Positions 12,759-20,883 are shown, counted from the stretch's first letter. The stretch is 21,718 nt of DNA from DATCYZ01 sp036526195 (GCA_036526195.1 DATCYZ010000142.1:1-21718), one strand, 5' to 3'. The notes: a model not told the origin generated them from the letters alone. Program-made: numbers and translations.

Positions 12759-13244
12759 ATGAGCCTTGTCGCCAAGCTGCTGCCGCCCTCGAACATCGAG
12801 ATCGATCTCGCGATCTCCAGCAAGAAGCGCCTGTTCGAACAGGTCGGCCTGATGTTCGAGAACAACCACGGCATCGCCCGTAACACCGTCTTCGAAAGCC
12901 TGTTCGCCCGTGAACGCCTCGGGTCAACCGGGCTCGGCCAGGGCGTTGCGATTCCGCACGGCCGCATCAAGGGCCTCAAGGACGCGCTCGGCGCCTTCGT
13001 GCGCCTGCAGCAGCCGGTCGCCTTCGACGCGCCGGACGGCGCGGCGGTCAACCTGGTATTCGTGCTGCTGGTGCCGGAACAGGCGACCGAGAAGCACCTG
13101 CAGATCCTTTCCGAACTCGCGCAGATGTTCAGCGACAAGGCCTTGCGTGAAGCCATGACCGCGGCGCCCGATGCCGGCGCACTGCACCAGATCATTTCCG
13201 CATGGCAACCCGATGTCCCAAGTCAACGTCGCGCGGTTGCATGA
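12759..13244 (+). CDS. ptsN: Nitrogen PTS EIIA component PtsN (EIIA-Ntr), 161 aa
   Basis: A cytoplasmic phospho-carrier of the nitrogen PTS that regulates K+ transport, nitrogen and envelope functions through its phosphorylation state. It is a single PTS EIIA type-2 domain: LFEQVGLMFENNHGI, VFESLFARERLGSTGLGQGV, then AIPHGR with the phospho-accepting H67, followed by LVFVLLVPEQATEKHLQIL. The length matches E. coli PtsN (163 aa). The start has no strong ribosome binding site. The 3' end overlaps hprK by 32 bp. Its phosphate donors (EI-Ntr and NPr/HPr) are not encoded in this window. The potassium link makes the antiporter gene upstream of kdsD an interesting neighbour, but direct control is not shown. 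Confidence 0.95.
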   Translation: MSLVAKLLPPSNIEIDLAISSKKRLFEQVGLMFENNHGIARNTVFESLFARERLGSTGLGQGVAIPHGRIKGLKDALGAFVRLQQPVAFDAPDGAAVNLVFVLLVPEQATEKHLQILSELAQMFSDKALREAMTAAPDAGALHQIISAWQPDVPSQRRAVA

Positions 13245-14142
13245 AGACAACCGCGAGACCCTCGCGCTCGCCTGGGTCGCCGGGCGCGGCGGCGGCGGTG
13301 CCGTGCCGCACGAGGCCGCGGCCGCAGCAGCCCTGATCGGGCACCTCAACCTCACCCATCCCAACAGCATCCAGGTCCTCGGCGCCTACGAGGCTGGCCT
13401 GCTCGGCCACGACCCCGAGGCCCGCGCCGCCTTTGCCAGCCGCCTGATCGACCCGGCGCCTGCGGCGGTCATCCTCGCCGACGGCATCGGCCCGACGCAG
13501 GAAATGCTCAAGCGCGCCGGCGAGACCGACACCCCGGTGTTCACCTCGCCGCACCCCGCGGCCCAGGTGATCGAGCGCCTGTCGCGCTACCTGACCAAGG
13601 CCCTTGCCGAGCGCACCGAGCGCCACGGCGTGTTCATGGATGTCCTCGGCCTGGGCGTGCTCATCACCGGCGAATCCGGCGTCGGCAAGAGCGAACTTGG
13701 CCTCGAGCTGATCAGCCGCGGCCATGGCCTGGTCGCCGATGACGTGGTCGAGATCTCGCGCCTTGCGCCGACCACGCTGGAAGGCCGCTGCCCGCCGATG
13801 CTCAAGGATTTCATAGAGGTGCGCGGCCTCGGCCTGCTCAACATGCGCACCATCTTCGGCGAAACCGCGGTGCGCCCGAAGATGAAGCTGAAGCTGGTGG
13901 GACACCTCGAGAAGCCCGCCCCCGGCATGCAGGGGCCGTCGGAGCGTCTGCCGCTCTCGGAGCTCTCCGAGGAGATCCTCGGCGTCACCGTGCGCAAGGT
14001 GGTGATCCCCGTCGTGGCCGGCCGCAACCTCGCCGTGCTGCTCGAAGCCGCGGTACGCAACTACATCCTGCAGCTGCGCGGCGTCGATTCCACCGCCGAG
14101 TTCCTCGCGCGGCAAAAGCGCGCGATCGAAAGCGGCGACTAG
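13213..14142 (+). CDS. hprK: HPr kinase/phosphorylase HprK, 309 aa
   Basis: A bifunctional enzyme that phosphorylates or dephosphorylates a regulatory Ser of HPr-type proteins. The N-terminal domain covers about 1-130. The catalytic domain has H138 in RHGVFMDV, Walker A GESGVGKSE (153-161), ADD (175-177), and the HprK signature IEVRGLGLLNM (201-211), then the C-terminal K-rich/R-G segment. I prefer the ATG at 13213 (MSQVNVARLHEDNRE), which gives 309 aa, the usual length. An in-frame ATG at 13171 would add 14 residues that are just ptsN read in another frame. Either way it overlaps ptsN (by 32 bp with the chosen start), so translation is coupled. rapZ follows 12 bp later. Family enzymes of this kind in Gram-negatives often act on the PTS-Ntr chain. 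Confidence 0.94.
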   Translation: MSQVNVARLHEDNRETLALAWVAGRGGGGAVPHEAAAAAALIGHLNLTHPNSIQVLGAYEAGLLGHDPEARAAFASRLIDPAPAAVILADGIGPTQEMLKRAGETDTPVFTSPHPAAQVIERLSRYLTKALAERTERHGVFMDVLGLGVLITGESGVGKSELGLELISRGHGLVADDVVEISRLAPTTLEGRCPPMLKDFIEVRGLGLLNMRTIFGETAVRPKMKLKLVGHLEKPAPGMQGPSERLPLSELSEEILGVTVRKVVIPVVAGRNLAVLLEAAVRNYILQLRGVDSTAEFLARQKRAIESGD

Positions 14143-14154
14143 AAGAGCGCAGGC

Positions 14155-15012
14155 ATGCAGCTCATCCTGGTCAGCGGGCTGTCGGGTGCCGGCAAGAGCA
14201 TCGCGCTGCGTGTCCTCGAAGACGAGGGCTATTACTGCGTGGACAACCTGCCGGCCACCCTGCTCGCGAATGTCGCCGCCTTCCTCGCTGAGGCGGGCCA
14301 CGAACGCATTGCCGTGAGCGTCGACGCGCGCAGCGCGGCGCTCGCGGTGCTGCCCGAGCGCCTCGAGCAGTTGCGCGGGCAGGGCGTTGCCTGCCAGGTG
14401 CTGTTCCTCGAGGCCGATCCCTCCACCCTGGTACGCCGTTTTTCCGAAACCCGCCGCCGCCACCCGCTTGCCGGCGACGGCTGCACCCTGGCCGAGGCGA
14501 TCGACCGGGAGCGCACCCTGCTCGCCGGGGTGGCGACCCTCGGCCACCGGCTCGACACCAGCGGCACCCCGCCGCAGGCGCTGCGGCGCTGGGTCAAGGA
14601 ACTGCTCGGTCTCGGGCTGGATGCGCCGCTGATGCTGGTCGAATCCTTCGCTTTCCGCGACGGCCTGCCGGTCGATGCCGACTGGGTGGTGGACGTGCGC
14701 ATGCTGCCCAATCCGCACTACGACCCCGCGCTCGCCCCGCTCACCGGGCGCGACGCCCCGGTGATCGCCTTCCTCGAGGCCGAACCCGCGGTCGGGCGGC
14801 TGGTGGCCGACCTGCTCGGCTTCGTCGAGCGCTGGTTGCCGGAGATCGTGCGCGAGAATCGCAGCACGCTGACCATGGCGATCGGCTGCACCGGCGGGCG
14901 GCACCGCTCCGTCTACGTCGCCGAACGGCTTGCCGCAGGCCTGCGCGCGCACGGCGAAGTGCTGGTGCGCCATCGCGCGCTCGCGCGCACGGACCCCGCA
15001 CCGGCCCCTTGA
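14155..15012 (+). CDS. rapZ: RNase adapter protein RapZ (YvcJ/YhbJ family), 285 aa
   Basis: A P-loop nucleotide- and RNA-binding protein. In E. coli it delivers the small RNA GlmZ to RNase E and so tunes glucosamine-6-phosphate synthase, feeding cell-envelope precursors. Walker A is GLSGAGKS (8-15), followed by EGYYCVDNLP (24-33). The C-terminal domain has ESFAFRDGLPVDADWVVDVR (163-182), LPNPHY, and GCTGGRHRSVYVAERLA (244-260), which is nearly invariant in the family. Length equals E. coli RapZ (284 aa). It follows hprK by 12 bp, and its stop overlaps the LON-domain gene as TTGA. Whether a GlmZ-like RNA exists in this organism cannot be seen here. Confidence 0.95.
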   Translation: MQLILVSGLSGAGKSIALRVLEDEGYYCVDNLPATLLANVAAFLAEAGHERIAVSVDARSAALAVLPERLEQLRGQGVACQVLFLEADPSTLVRRFSETRRRHPLAGDGCTLAEAIDRERTLLAGVATLGHRLDTSGTPPQALRRWVKELLGLGLDAPLMLVESFAFRDGLPVDADWVVDVRMLPNPHYDPALAPLTGRDAPVIAFLEAEPAVGRLVADLLGFVERWLPEIVRENRSTLTMAIGCTGGRHRSVYVAERLAAGLRAHGEVLVRHRALARTDPAPAP

Positions 15013-15608
15013 GCGAAGCGCGGCCCGGCATCGCGCTGTTCGCACTGAACACCGTGCTGTTCCCGGGCGGGCGGCTTGCGCTGCGCCTGTTCGAGCAGCG
15101 TTACCTGCGCATGGCGCGCGAGTGCCTGCGCGATGAACTGCCGTTCGGCGTCTTTCGCATCACCGAGGGGGCGGAAGTCGGCGCGCCGGCCGCCCACGAG
15201 TCGATCGGCTGCCTCGCGCGCATCGCCGAATGGGACATGCCGCAGCACGGCGTGCTCAGCATCGTCGCCACGGGCGAGCATCGCGTTCGCGTCACCGAAC
15301 GCACGCTGGAACCCGACGGGCTCGCGCGCGGCACCGTGGAAGTGCTCCCCGAACCGCCAGACACCGTCCCGCCGCCCGAACTGCGCGACAGCGTCGTCCT
15401 GCTCGAGCGCCTGCTCGCCCTGCAGGGCGAACCCGCCGCCAGCGCGGCGCAGCTCGACTCGGCGCTCTGGGTGAGCGCGCGCCTGGCCGAACGCCTCGGG
15501 CTGCCGGGCGAGTTCAGCCAGCAGCTGCTCGCCTGCGACGCGGCGCTCGAGCGCCTTGCGATGCTGCATCGCGCGCTCGGCGCCGCGGGGGCGTTTCCGG
15601 CGCGCTGA
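15009..15608 (+). CDS. LON substrate-binding-domain protein, 199 aa
   Basis: A stand-alone LON N-terminal domain (Pfam LON_substr_bdg type) without the ATPase or protease parts. Characteristic stretches are IALFALNTVLFPGGRLALRLFEQRYLRMARECLR (11-44; 'LFPG..L.L.IFE.RY..M'), FGVFRITEG, IGCLARIAEWDMPQHGVLSIVATGEHRVRV. The C-terminal part is helical. Function is unknown; it presumably binds peptides or misfolded segments in the cytoplasm. The start is a rare TTG at 15009 that overlaps the rapZ stop (TTGA) and puts the LON motif at the normal distance from the N-terminus. The last 95 bp are also the antisense of the mutY C-terminal coding sequence. Confidence 0.85.
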   Translation: MSEARPGIALFALNTVLFPGGRLALRLFEQRYLRMARECLRDELPFGVFRITEGAEVGAPAAHESIGCLARIAEWDMPQHGVLSIVATGEHRVRVTERTLEPDGLARGTVEVLPEPPDTVPPPELRDSVVLLERLLALQGEPAASAAQLDSALWVSARLAERLGLPGEFSQQLLACDAALERLAMLHRALGAAGAFPAR

Positions 15609-16632
15609 AGCGCCGGGCAAGGTCGGTGACCACCTTGCGCACCGGCGTCGGCAGCGCGGCGCGCAGCGCGCGCTCGAAGCTGAACCAGCGCGCGCCCGCC
15701 CCAGCGCCCGCGCTCGCCGGGGTGCACAGGACGAGCCGCGCGCGCAGGCGAAAGTGGGTGAAACCGTGCTCCAGTGCCGGACGCAGCACGCGGATCGCGC
15801 AGCCGGCGCCCAGCAGCCGTGCCGCGTCGGCTCCGGCCTGAGGGCCGGTGGACGCCGGGAACACCCACAGGCCGCCCCAGAGGCCCTCTGGCGGGTTTCG
15901 CACCAGCAGCACCCGGTCGCCGTAGACCGGCACCAGCCAGGTCGCCTTGCGCAAGGGCAGCGCGCGCCGCGGCCGCGCCGCGGGCAGTTCCGCCACCCGG
16001 TCCTCGCGAAACGCGACGCACCGCTCTGCCACCGGGCAGCGCGCGCAGGCCGGCGCGGACCGCGTGCAAAGCGTGGCGCCGAGGTCCATCAGCGCCTGCG
16101 TGTAGGGCTCGATGCCGCGCCGCGGCAGCAGGGACTCGGCCTGCTTCCACAGCGCCGCCTCGACCTCGCGCGCGCCCGGCCAGCCCGCAACGCCGAACAC
16201 GCGCGCCAGCACCCGCTTCACATTGCCGTCCAGGATGGCTTCGCGCCGGCCGAAGGCGAAGGCGGCGATCGCCGCCGCCGTCGAGCGCCCGACGCCCGGC
16301 AGGGCGGTGAGCGCCGCCATGGACTGCGGAAACCGCCCGCCGCCGTCCGCCACCATGCGCGCGGCGCGATGCAGGTTGCGCGCGCGCGCGTAGTACCCCA
16401 GCCCGCTCCACAGTTCGAGCACCCGCTCCAGCGGCGCACGGGCGAGCGACTCGAGGTCCGGGAAGCGGGCCGTGAAGCGCAGGTAATACGGCACCACCGC
16501 CGACACCTGCGTCTGCTGCAGCATGATTTCCGACAACCAGATGCGATACGGGTCGCGCGAGGCCTGCCAGGGCAGGTCCCGGCGGCCGTGGCGGCGCTGC
16601 CAGGCGATCAGCGTGTGCGCGAAGGTGCTCAT
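15514..16632 (-). CDS. mutY: Adenine DNA glycosylase MutY, 372 aa
   Basis: Removes A mispaired with 8-oxoguanine. The N-terminal glycosylase domain has E35 in LSEIMLQQTQV, the helix-hairpin-helix LPGVGRSTAAAIAAFAFG (111-128) and the catalytic D135 in ILDGNVKRVL. Cys189, 196, 199 and 205 (C-x6-C-x2-C-x5-C) hold the [4Fe-4S] cluster. A MutT-like C-terminal domain starts near 228 with GLWGGLWVFP (250-259) and FTHFRL (291-296), the 8-oxoG-sensing loop, which is FSH in E. coli and FTH here. The last 30 residues (from about 343) are Arg/Ala-rich and are encoded on the antisense of the LON-domain gene end. The 372 aa length is slightly above E. coli (350 aa). It is divergent from the ABC permease operon. 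Confidence 0.95.
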   Translation of the reverse strand: MSTFAHTLIAWQRRHGRRDLPWQASRDPYRIWLSEIMLQQTQVSAVVPYYLRFTARFPDLESLARAPLERVLELWSGLGYYARARNLHRAARMVADGGGRFPQSMAALTALPGVGRSTAAAIAAFAFGRREAILDGNVKRVLARVFGVAGWPGAREVEAALWKQAESLLPRRGIEPYTQALMDLGATLCTRSAPACARCPVAERCVAFREDRVAELPAARPRRALPLRKATWLVPVYGDRVLLVRNPPEGLWGGLWVFPASTGPQAGADAARLLGAGCAIRVLRPALEHGFTHFRLRARLVLCTPASAGAGAGARWFSFERALRAALPTPVRKVVTDLARRFSAPETPPRRRARDAASQGARAPRRRRAAAG

Positions 16633-16647
16633 GCGGGGGCCGGCAGT

Positions 16648-16676
16648 TTGACGCGCCCCCTGCGAAGGGGCAACAT
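16648..16676 (+). promoter_or_regulatory. Possible sigma-70 promoter of the peptide ABC operon
   Basis: TTGACG (16648-16653) and CAACAT (16671-16676) have 17-bp spacing in the 77-bp gap between mutY and the permease gene. The -35 is good and the -10 is weak (3 of 6). A small GCCCC/GGGGC inverted repeat (16655-16659, 16667-16671) lies in the spacer and might bind a regulator. Confidence 0.3.
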
Positions 16677-16709
16677 GGCCGGGCGGTTTTCCCCGCTCCC
16701 CGAATCCTG

Positions 16710-17693
16710 ATGCTCGCCTTCATCGTCCGTCGTCTCGGACAGGCCGTGCTGGTGATGCTTACCGTCGGCCTGATCGCCTTTTCGCTCTTCCGTTTCGTGG
16801 GCGACCCGGTGATTTTCATGCTCGGTCAGGACGCCACGCCGGAGGACAGGACGCGCATCACCGCGGCGCTCGGCCTCGACCGGCCCTATTACATCCAGTT
16901 CGCCCAGTTCGTCGGCCGCGCGGTGCAGGGCGACTTCGGCCTGAGCCTGCGGCAGGTGCGCCCGGTCTCGACCCTGATCATCGAGCGCCTGCCCGCAACG
17001 CTCGAATTGTCGATGGTGGCGGCGGTGTTCGCGCTGCTCGCCGGGGTCGCCATGGGCGTGTACACCGCATTGCGACGAGGCACCTGGATCGCGCACGTGT
17101 TCCAGGCGGTATCGCTGATCGGCGTGTCGCTGCCCACCTTCCTCATCGGCATCCTGCTGATCCTCGTCTTCGCGGTGCTGCTCGGCTGGCTGCCCTCGTT
17201 CGGGCGCGGCGACACCGTGGACATCGGCGCCTGGAGCACCGGCCTGCTCACCGCCTCGGGGCTGAAGGCGCTGATCCTGCCGGCGATCACGCTGGGCCTG
17301 TTCCAGATGACGCTGATCCAGCGCCTGGTGCGCGCCGAGATGCTTGAGGTGCTGCGCACCGATTACATCAAGTTCGCGCATGCGCGCGGACTGCCCGACC
17401 GCGCCATCCACTTCGGCCACGCCCTGAAGAACACGCTGGTGCCGGTGATCACCATCACCGGCCTGCAACTGGGCGCGATCATCGCCTTCGCCATCATCAC
17501 CGAAACCGTGTTCCAGTGGCCGGGCATGGGGCTGCTGTTCATCCAGGCGGTGCACTTCGCCGACATTCCGGTCATGGCGGCGTACCTCTGCCTGATCGCG
17601 CTCTTCTTCGTCGTCATCAATCTCGTGGTCGACCTGCTCTACTATGCCGTCGACCCCCGCCTGCGCATCGAGCGCACGGCGGCCGCGCACTGA
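16710..17693 (+). CDS. Dipeptide/oligopeptide-type ABC permease (DppB/OppB/GsiC family), 327 aa
   Basis: An inner-membrane permease with six membrane helices. The N-terminus FIVRRLGQAVLVMLTVGLIAF and the periplasmic LGLDRPYYIQFAQFVGRAVQGDFGLSL are standard for the DppB family. The EAA coupling loop is DYIKFAHARGLPDRAIHFGHALKNTL (218-243), and ETVFQWPGMG (265-274) follows. The length matches E. coli DppB (339 aa) and GsiC (306 aa). It is the first gene of an operon with a peptidase, the partner permease and two ATPases. No substrate-binding protein gene is upstream, where mutY diverges. The substrate is probably a peptide or peptide-like molecule, but nickel and other ligands use the same family, so I give no symbol. 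Confidence 0.92.
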   Translation: MLAFIVRRLGQAVLVMLTVGLIAFSLFRFVGDPVIFMLGQDATPEDRTRITAALGLDRPYYIQFAQFVGRAVQGDFGLSLRQVRPVSTLIIERLPATLELSMVAAVFALLAGVAMGVYTALRRGTWIAHVFQAVSLIGVSLPTFLIGILLILVFAVLLGWLPSFGRGDTVDIGAWSTGLLTASGLKALILPAITLGLFQMTLIQRLVRAEMLEVLRTDYIKFAHARGLPDRAIHFGHALKNTLVPVITITGLQLGAIIAFAIITETVFQWPGMGLLFIQAVHFADIPVMAAYLCLIALFFVVINLVVDLLYYAVDPRLRIERTAAAH

Positions 17694-17723
17694 ACCGGTG
17701 TCGCAAGCCCCACGGAGATCCCC

Positions 17724-18932
17724 ATGAACCGACCCGTCGACAACACGCTGCGCAGCCCGGTGGAGGCGATTCGCGCACAACAATCCGAGTTGCAGGCCCT
17801 GCGGCGCGACATCCACGCCCACCCGGAACTCGCCTTCGAGGAGTCGCGCACCTCCGGGCTGGTTGCCGCGCAACTCGAGCGCCTAGGCATCGAGGTGCAC
17901 CGCGGGCTGGCGAAAACCGGCCTGGTCGGCGTGGTGCACGGGAAGTCGCGCTCAAGCGGTCGCGCCGTCGGCCTGCGCGCCGACATGGACTGCCTGCCAA
18001 TGCACGAGACCAACAGCTTCGCGCACCGCTCGACCGCGGACGGGCGCATGCATGCCTGCGGCCACGACGGGCACACCACCATGCTGCTCGGCTGCGCGCG
18101 CTATCTCGCCGAAACCCGCAACTTCGACGGCACCGCCTACCTGATCTTCCAGCCGGCCGAGGAAGGCGGCGGCGGCGGGCGCGTGATGGTGGAAGAAGGC
18201 CTCTTCGAGCGCTTCCCGGCCAACGAGATCTACGCCCTGCACAACTGGCCGGACCTGCCCCCGGGCAAGATCGCGGTGCGCGCCGGGCCGATGATGGCGG
18301 CCACCGACGAGATCCTGATCACGGTGCGCGGGCGCGGCGGCCACGGCGCCATGCCGCACCTGAACGTCGACCCCGTGGTCGCCACCGCGCACGTCATCAC
18401 CGCGCTGCAGACCATCGCCAGCCGCAACGCGCACCCGGTGGACGCCATCGTGGTGAGCGTGTGTTCGATGCAGACAAGCCAACTGGGCGCCTTCAACGTC
18501 ATCCCGGATTTCGTCAAGCTGGTGGGCACCGTGCGCACCTTCCGCCCCGAAACCCGCAAGCTGGCCGAGACCCGCCTCACCGAGATCGTCACCGGCGTGG
18601 CCGGGGCGCTCGGCGCCACGGTCGAGATCGAGTACCGGCGCGGCTACCCGGCCACCGTCAACACCGAGCGCGAGGCGGACTTCGCCGCGCGCGTCGGCGC
18701 GCGCATCTTCGGTCCGGCAAACGTGATCCGCGACGCCGATCCGACCATGGGCGGCGAGGATTTCTCCTACATGCTGCTCGAGCGCCCCGGGGCCTACGTA
18801 TGGCTCGGGCAGGGGGGCGGGCCGCTTGGCTGCGCGCTGCACAACCCGGGCTACGATTTCAACGACGAGGTGATTCCGCTGGGCGCGGGCTACCTCGCCG
18901 CGCTGGTGGAAGAGGCGCTGCCGCTCGCCTGA
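17724..18932 (+). CDS. M20-family metallopeptidase / amidohydrolase (M20D, HipO-like), 402 aa
   Basis: A di-metal hydrolase of the M20D group (hippurate hydrolase, N-acyl-amino-acid amidohydrolase, IAA-amino acid hydrolase). Seen motifs: LRRDIHAHPELAFEE (26-40), GLRADMDCLPM (83-93), HACGHDGHT (110-118; C112 and H114 metal ligands), QPAEEGGGG (143-151; E146 and E147), H173 in ALHNWP, the dimerisation-domain GRGGHGAMPH (203-212), MGGEDFSYML (342-351) and LHNPGYDFND (372-381; H373). The Cys in place of a metal-binding His is normal for M20D. No signal peptide, so cytoplasmic. It has a good GGAG site 6 bases before the ATG. Its position between the two permease genes suggests it hydrolyses the imported substrate; the substrate itself is not known. 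Confidence 0.92.
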   Translation: MNRPVDNTLRSPVEAIRAQQSELQALRRDIHAHPELAFEESRTSGLVAAQLERLGIEVHRGLAKTGLVGVVHGKSRSSGRAVGLRADMDCLPMHETNSFAHRSTADGRMHACGHDGHTTMLLGCARYLAETRNFDGTAYLIFQPAEEGGGGGRVMVEEGLFERFPANEIYALHNWPDLPPGKIAVRAGPMMAATDEILITVRGRGGHGAMPHLNVDPVVATAHVITALQTIASRNAHPVDAIVVSVCSMQTSQLGAFNVIPDFVKLVGTVRTFRPETRKLAETRLTEIVTGVAGALGATVEIEYRRGYPATVNTEREADFAARVGARIFGPANVIRDADPTMGGEDFSYMLLERPGAYVWLGQGGGPLGCALHNPGYDFNDEVIPLGAGYLAALVEEALPLA

Positions 18933-18966
18933 GCGGCGCCCCCCTCGCCACCGACGCCGCCCGAGC

Positions 18967-19881
18967 ATGCCGCCCGCGCTCACCCGCGCCTGGGACTCCG
19001 ACCTCGCGTGGAGTTTCCGGCGCTCGCCGGTCACCATCGTCGCCGCCGTGATGACGCTGGTCTGCGTCGGCGCTGCGCTGGCCGCGCCCTGGCTCTCGCC
19101 GCACAACCCCTTCGACCTCGCCTCGCTCAGCCTCGAGAACGCGTTCAAGCCGCCGGCCTGGCTCGAGGCAGGCAGCACGCAGTTCCTGCTCGGCACCGAC
19201 GACCAGGGCCGCGACGTGCTCTCCACCATCATGCACGGCGCGCGCGTGTCGCTCGGCGTGGGCGCGGCCGCGGTGCTCTTCGCCATGGTGCTCGGCGTTG
19301 CGCTGGGCCTGCTCTCGGGCTACCTCGGCGGGCGTTTCGACGCCTTCATCATGCGCGTGGCGGACGTCCAGCTGTCCTTCCCCGCGATCCTGATCGCGCT
19401 GCTGATCGACGGCGTGGCGCGCGTGGCGCTGCCCGCCGAAAGCCACGAGCACATCGCGGTGCCGGTACTGATCCTCGCCATCGGCGTGTCCGGCTGGGTG
19501 CAGTACGCGCGCACCGTGCGCGGCTCGACGCTGGTGGAGAAGAACAAGGAATACGTCCAGGCCGCGCGCGTCATCGGCAGGTCGCCTCTGGCCATCATGT
19601 TCTCGCACGTGCTGCCGAACGTGCTCGGCCCGGTGCTGGTGCTCGCCACCATCCATATCGCCACCGCCATCATCACCGAGGCGACGCTCTCCTTCCTCGG
19701 CGTCGGCGTGCCGGCGACGCAGCCCTCGCTCGGCACCCTGATCCGGGTGGGCAACGACTTCCTGTTCTCCGGCGAGTGGTGGATCACCGTGTTCCCGGGG
19801 CTCGCGCTGATCGCGCTGGTGCTCTCGGTCAACCTGCTCGGCGACTGGTTGCGCGACGCGCTCAACCCGAAGCTTCGCTGA
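18967..19881 (+). CDS. Dipeptide/oligopeptide-type ABC permease (DppC/OppC family), 304 aa
   Basis: The partner of the permease encoded upstream. The N-terminus has an OppC-N-like first helix (about 20-42, RRSPVTIVAAVMTLVCVGAA). Next is FLLGTDDQGRDVLSTIMHGARVSL (73-96), diagnostic of DppC/OppC. The transmembrane domain has an EAA loop EYVQAARVIGRSPLAIMFSHVLPN (195-218), and EATLSFLGVGVP follows (238-249). About six membrane helices in total. Length is close to E. coli DppC (300 aa). It follows the M20 gene by 34 bp with no strong ribosome binding site, and the ATPase gene starts 9 bp after its stop. Confidence 0.93.
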   Translation: MPPALTRAWDSDLAWSFRRSPVTIVAAVMTLVCVGAALAAPWLSPHNPFDLASLSLENAFKPPAWLEAGSTQFLLGTDDQGRDVLSTIMHGARVSLGVGAAAVLFAMVLGVALGLLSGYLGGRFDAFIMRVADVQLSFPAILIALLIDGVARVALPAESHEHIAVPVLILAIGVSGWVQYARTVRGSTLVEKNKEYVQAARVIGRSPLAIMFSHVLPNVLGPVLVLATIHIATAIITEATLSFLGVGVPATQPSLGTLIRVGNDFLFSGEWWITVFPGLALIALVLSVNLLGDWLRDALNPKLR

Positions 19882-19890
19882 GCGGCGCCG

Positions 19891-20883
19891 ATGACTGCCC
19901 CGCTTCTCGAGGTACAGCGCCTGCGCGTCGAGTTCCCGTCGCGTCGCGGTACGCTGACCGCCGTGGACGACGTTTCGTTCTCCATCGCGCCTGGCGAGGT
20001 GCTCGGCGTGGTCGGCGAATCCGGCGCAGGCAAGTCGCTCACCGGCGCGGCCATCATCGGCCTGATCGAACCGCCGGGGCGCATCGCCGCGGGCGAGATC
20101 CGGCTCGAGGGCGAGCGCATCGACAATCTGCCGCCGGAGAAGATGCGCCGGGTGCGCGGCCGGCGCATCGGCGCGATCTTCCAGGACCCGCTGACCTCGC
20201 TGAACCCCCTTTACACCATCGGCCAGCAGCTCACCGAGACGCTGCTCACGCACCTGCCGATGGATCGCGCGCAGGCCGGGCGGCGCGCGCTCGAACTGCT
20301 GAACGAGGTCGGCATCCCGGCGGCCGAGGCGCGCCTCGGCCAGTATCCGCACCAGTTCTCCGGCGGCATGCGCCAGCGCGTCGTGATCGCGCTCGCGCTG
20401 GCCGCCGAGCCGCGGCTGGTGATCGCCGACGAGCCCACCACCGCGCTCGATGTCTCCATCCAGGCGCAGATCATCGCCCTGCTCAAGCGCCTCGCGCGCG
20501 AGCACGGCACCGCCGTCATGCTGATCACCCACGACATGGGGGTGATCGCCGAGACCGCGGATCGCGTCGCGGTCATGTATGCCGGGCGCCTCGCCGAGAT
20601 CGGCCCGGTGCGCAATGTCATCCATGCCCCGCACCACCCCTATACCGTCGGCCTGATGGGCTCGATCCCGCGCATTGCCGCGCGCGCGGCCGGCGCGCCC
20701 CGCGGGCAGCTGGCGCAGATCGAGGGCGCGATGCCGCGCCTGAACGCGATCCCGCCGGGCTGCGCCTTCAACCCGCGCTGCCCGAAGGTGCACGCCCGCT
20801 GCCTCGTCGAGCGCCCGGAACCGCTGCCGGTGGGCGAAGGCCGGACCGCCTGCTGGCTCTACGACGGCGGGGCGGCGAAATGA
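19891..20883 (+). CDS. Peptide ABC transporter ATPase (DppD/OppD family), 330 aa
   Basis: The first of two ATPases that power the permease pair. Walker A GESGAGKS (42-49), Q-loop FQDPLTSLNP (97-106), signature FSGGM (156-160), Walker B LVIADEP (176-182) and H214 in ITHDMGV are all intact. The C-terminal oligopeptide-transporter extension (about 235-330) has HHPYTVGLMGSIP and the cysteines GCAFNPRCPKVHARC (C291, C297, C304) plus C321. In characterised relatives such a four-Cys set binds a [4Fe-4S] cluster (recalled, not checked). The start is the ATG at 19891, 9 bp after the permease gene stop. The gene overlaps the next ATPase gene as ATGA. Confidence 0.94.
   Translation: MTAPLLEVQRLRVEFPSRRGTLTAVDDVSFSIAPGEVLGVVGESGAGKSLTGAAIIGLIEPPGRIAAGEIRLEGERIDNLPPEKMRRVRGRRIGAIFQDPLTSLNPLYTIGQQLTETLLTHLPMDRAQAGRRALELLNEVGIPAAEARLGQYPHQFSGGMRQRVVIALALAAEPRLVIADEPTTALDVSIQAQIIALLKRLAREHGTAVMLITHDMGVIAETADRVAVMYAGRLAEIGPVRNVIHAPHHPYTVGLMGSIPRIAARAAGAPRGQLAQIEGAMPRLNAIPPGCAFNPRCPKVHARCLVERPEPLPVGEGRTACWLYDGGAAK

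Noticed and set aside
13171..13212. Alternative upstream ATG of hprK
   Set aside because: The extra 14 residues (MPAHCTRSFPHGNP) do not look like an HprK N-terminus, and the downstream start gives the usual length. Not fully excluded.
13192..15045. 617-codon minus-strand frame across hprK and rapZ
   Set aside because: A shadow of two well-conserved genes; composition is typical of antisense frames.
18859..20793. 644-codon minus-strand frame across the permease and ATPase genes
   Set aside because: Arg/His/Gly-rich antisense translation with no motif; the plus-strand genes are unambiguous.
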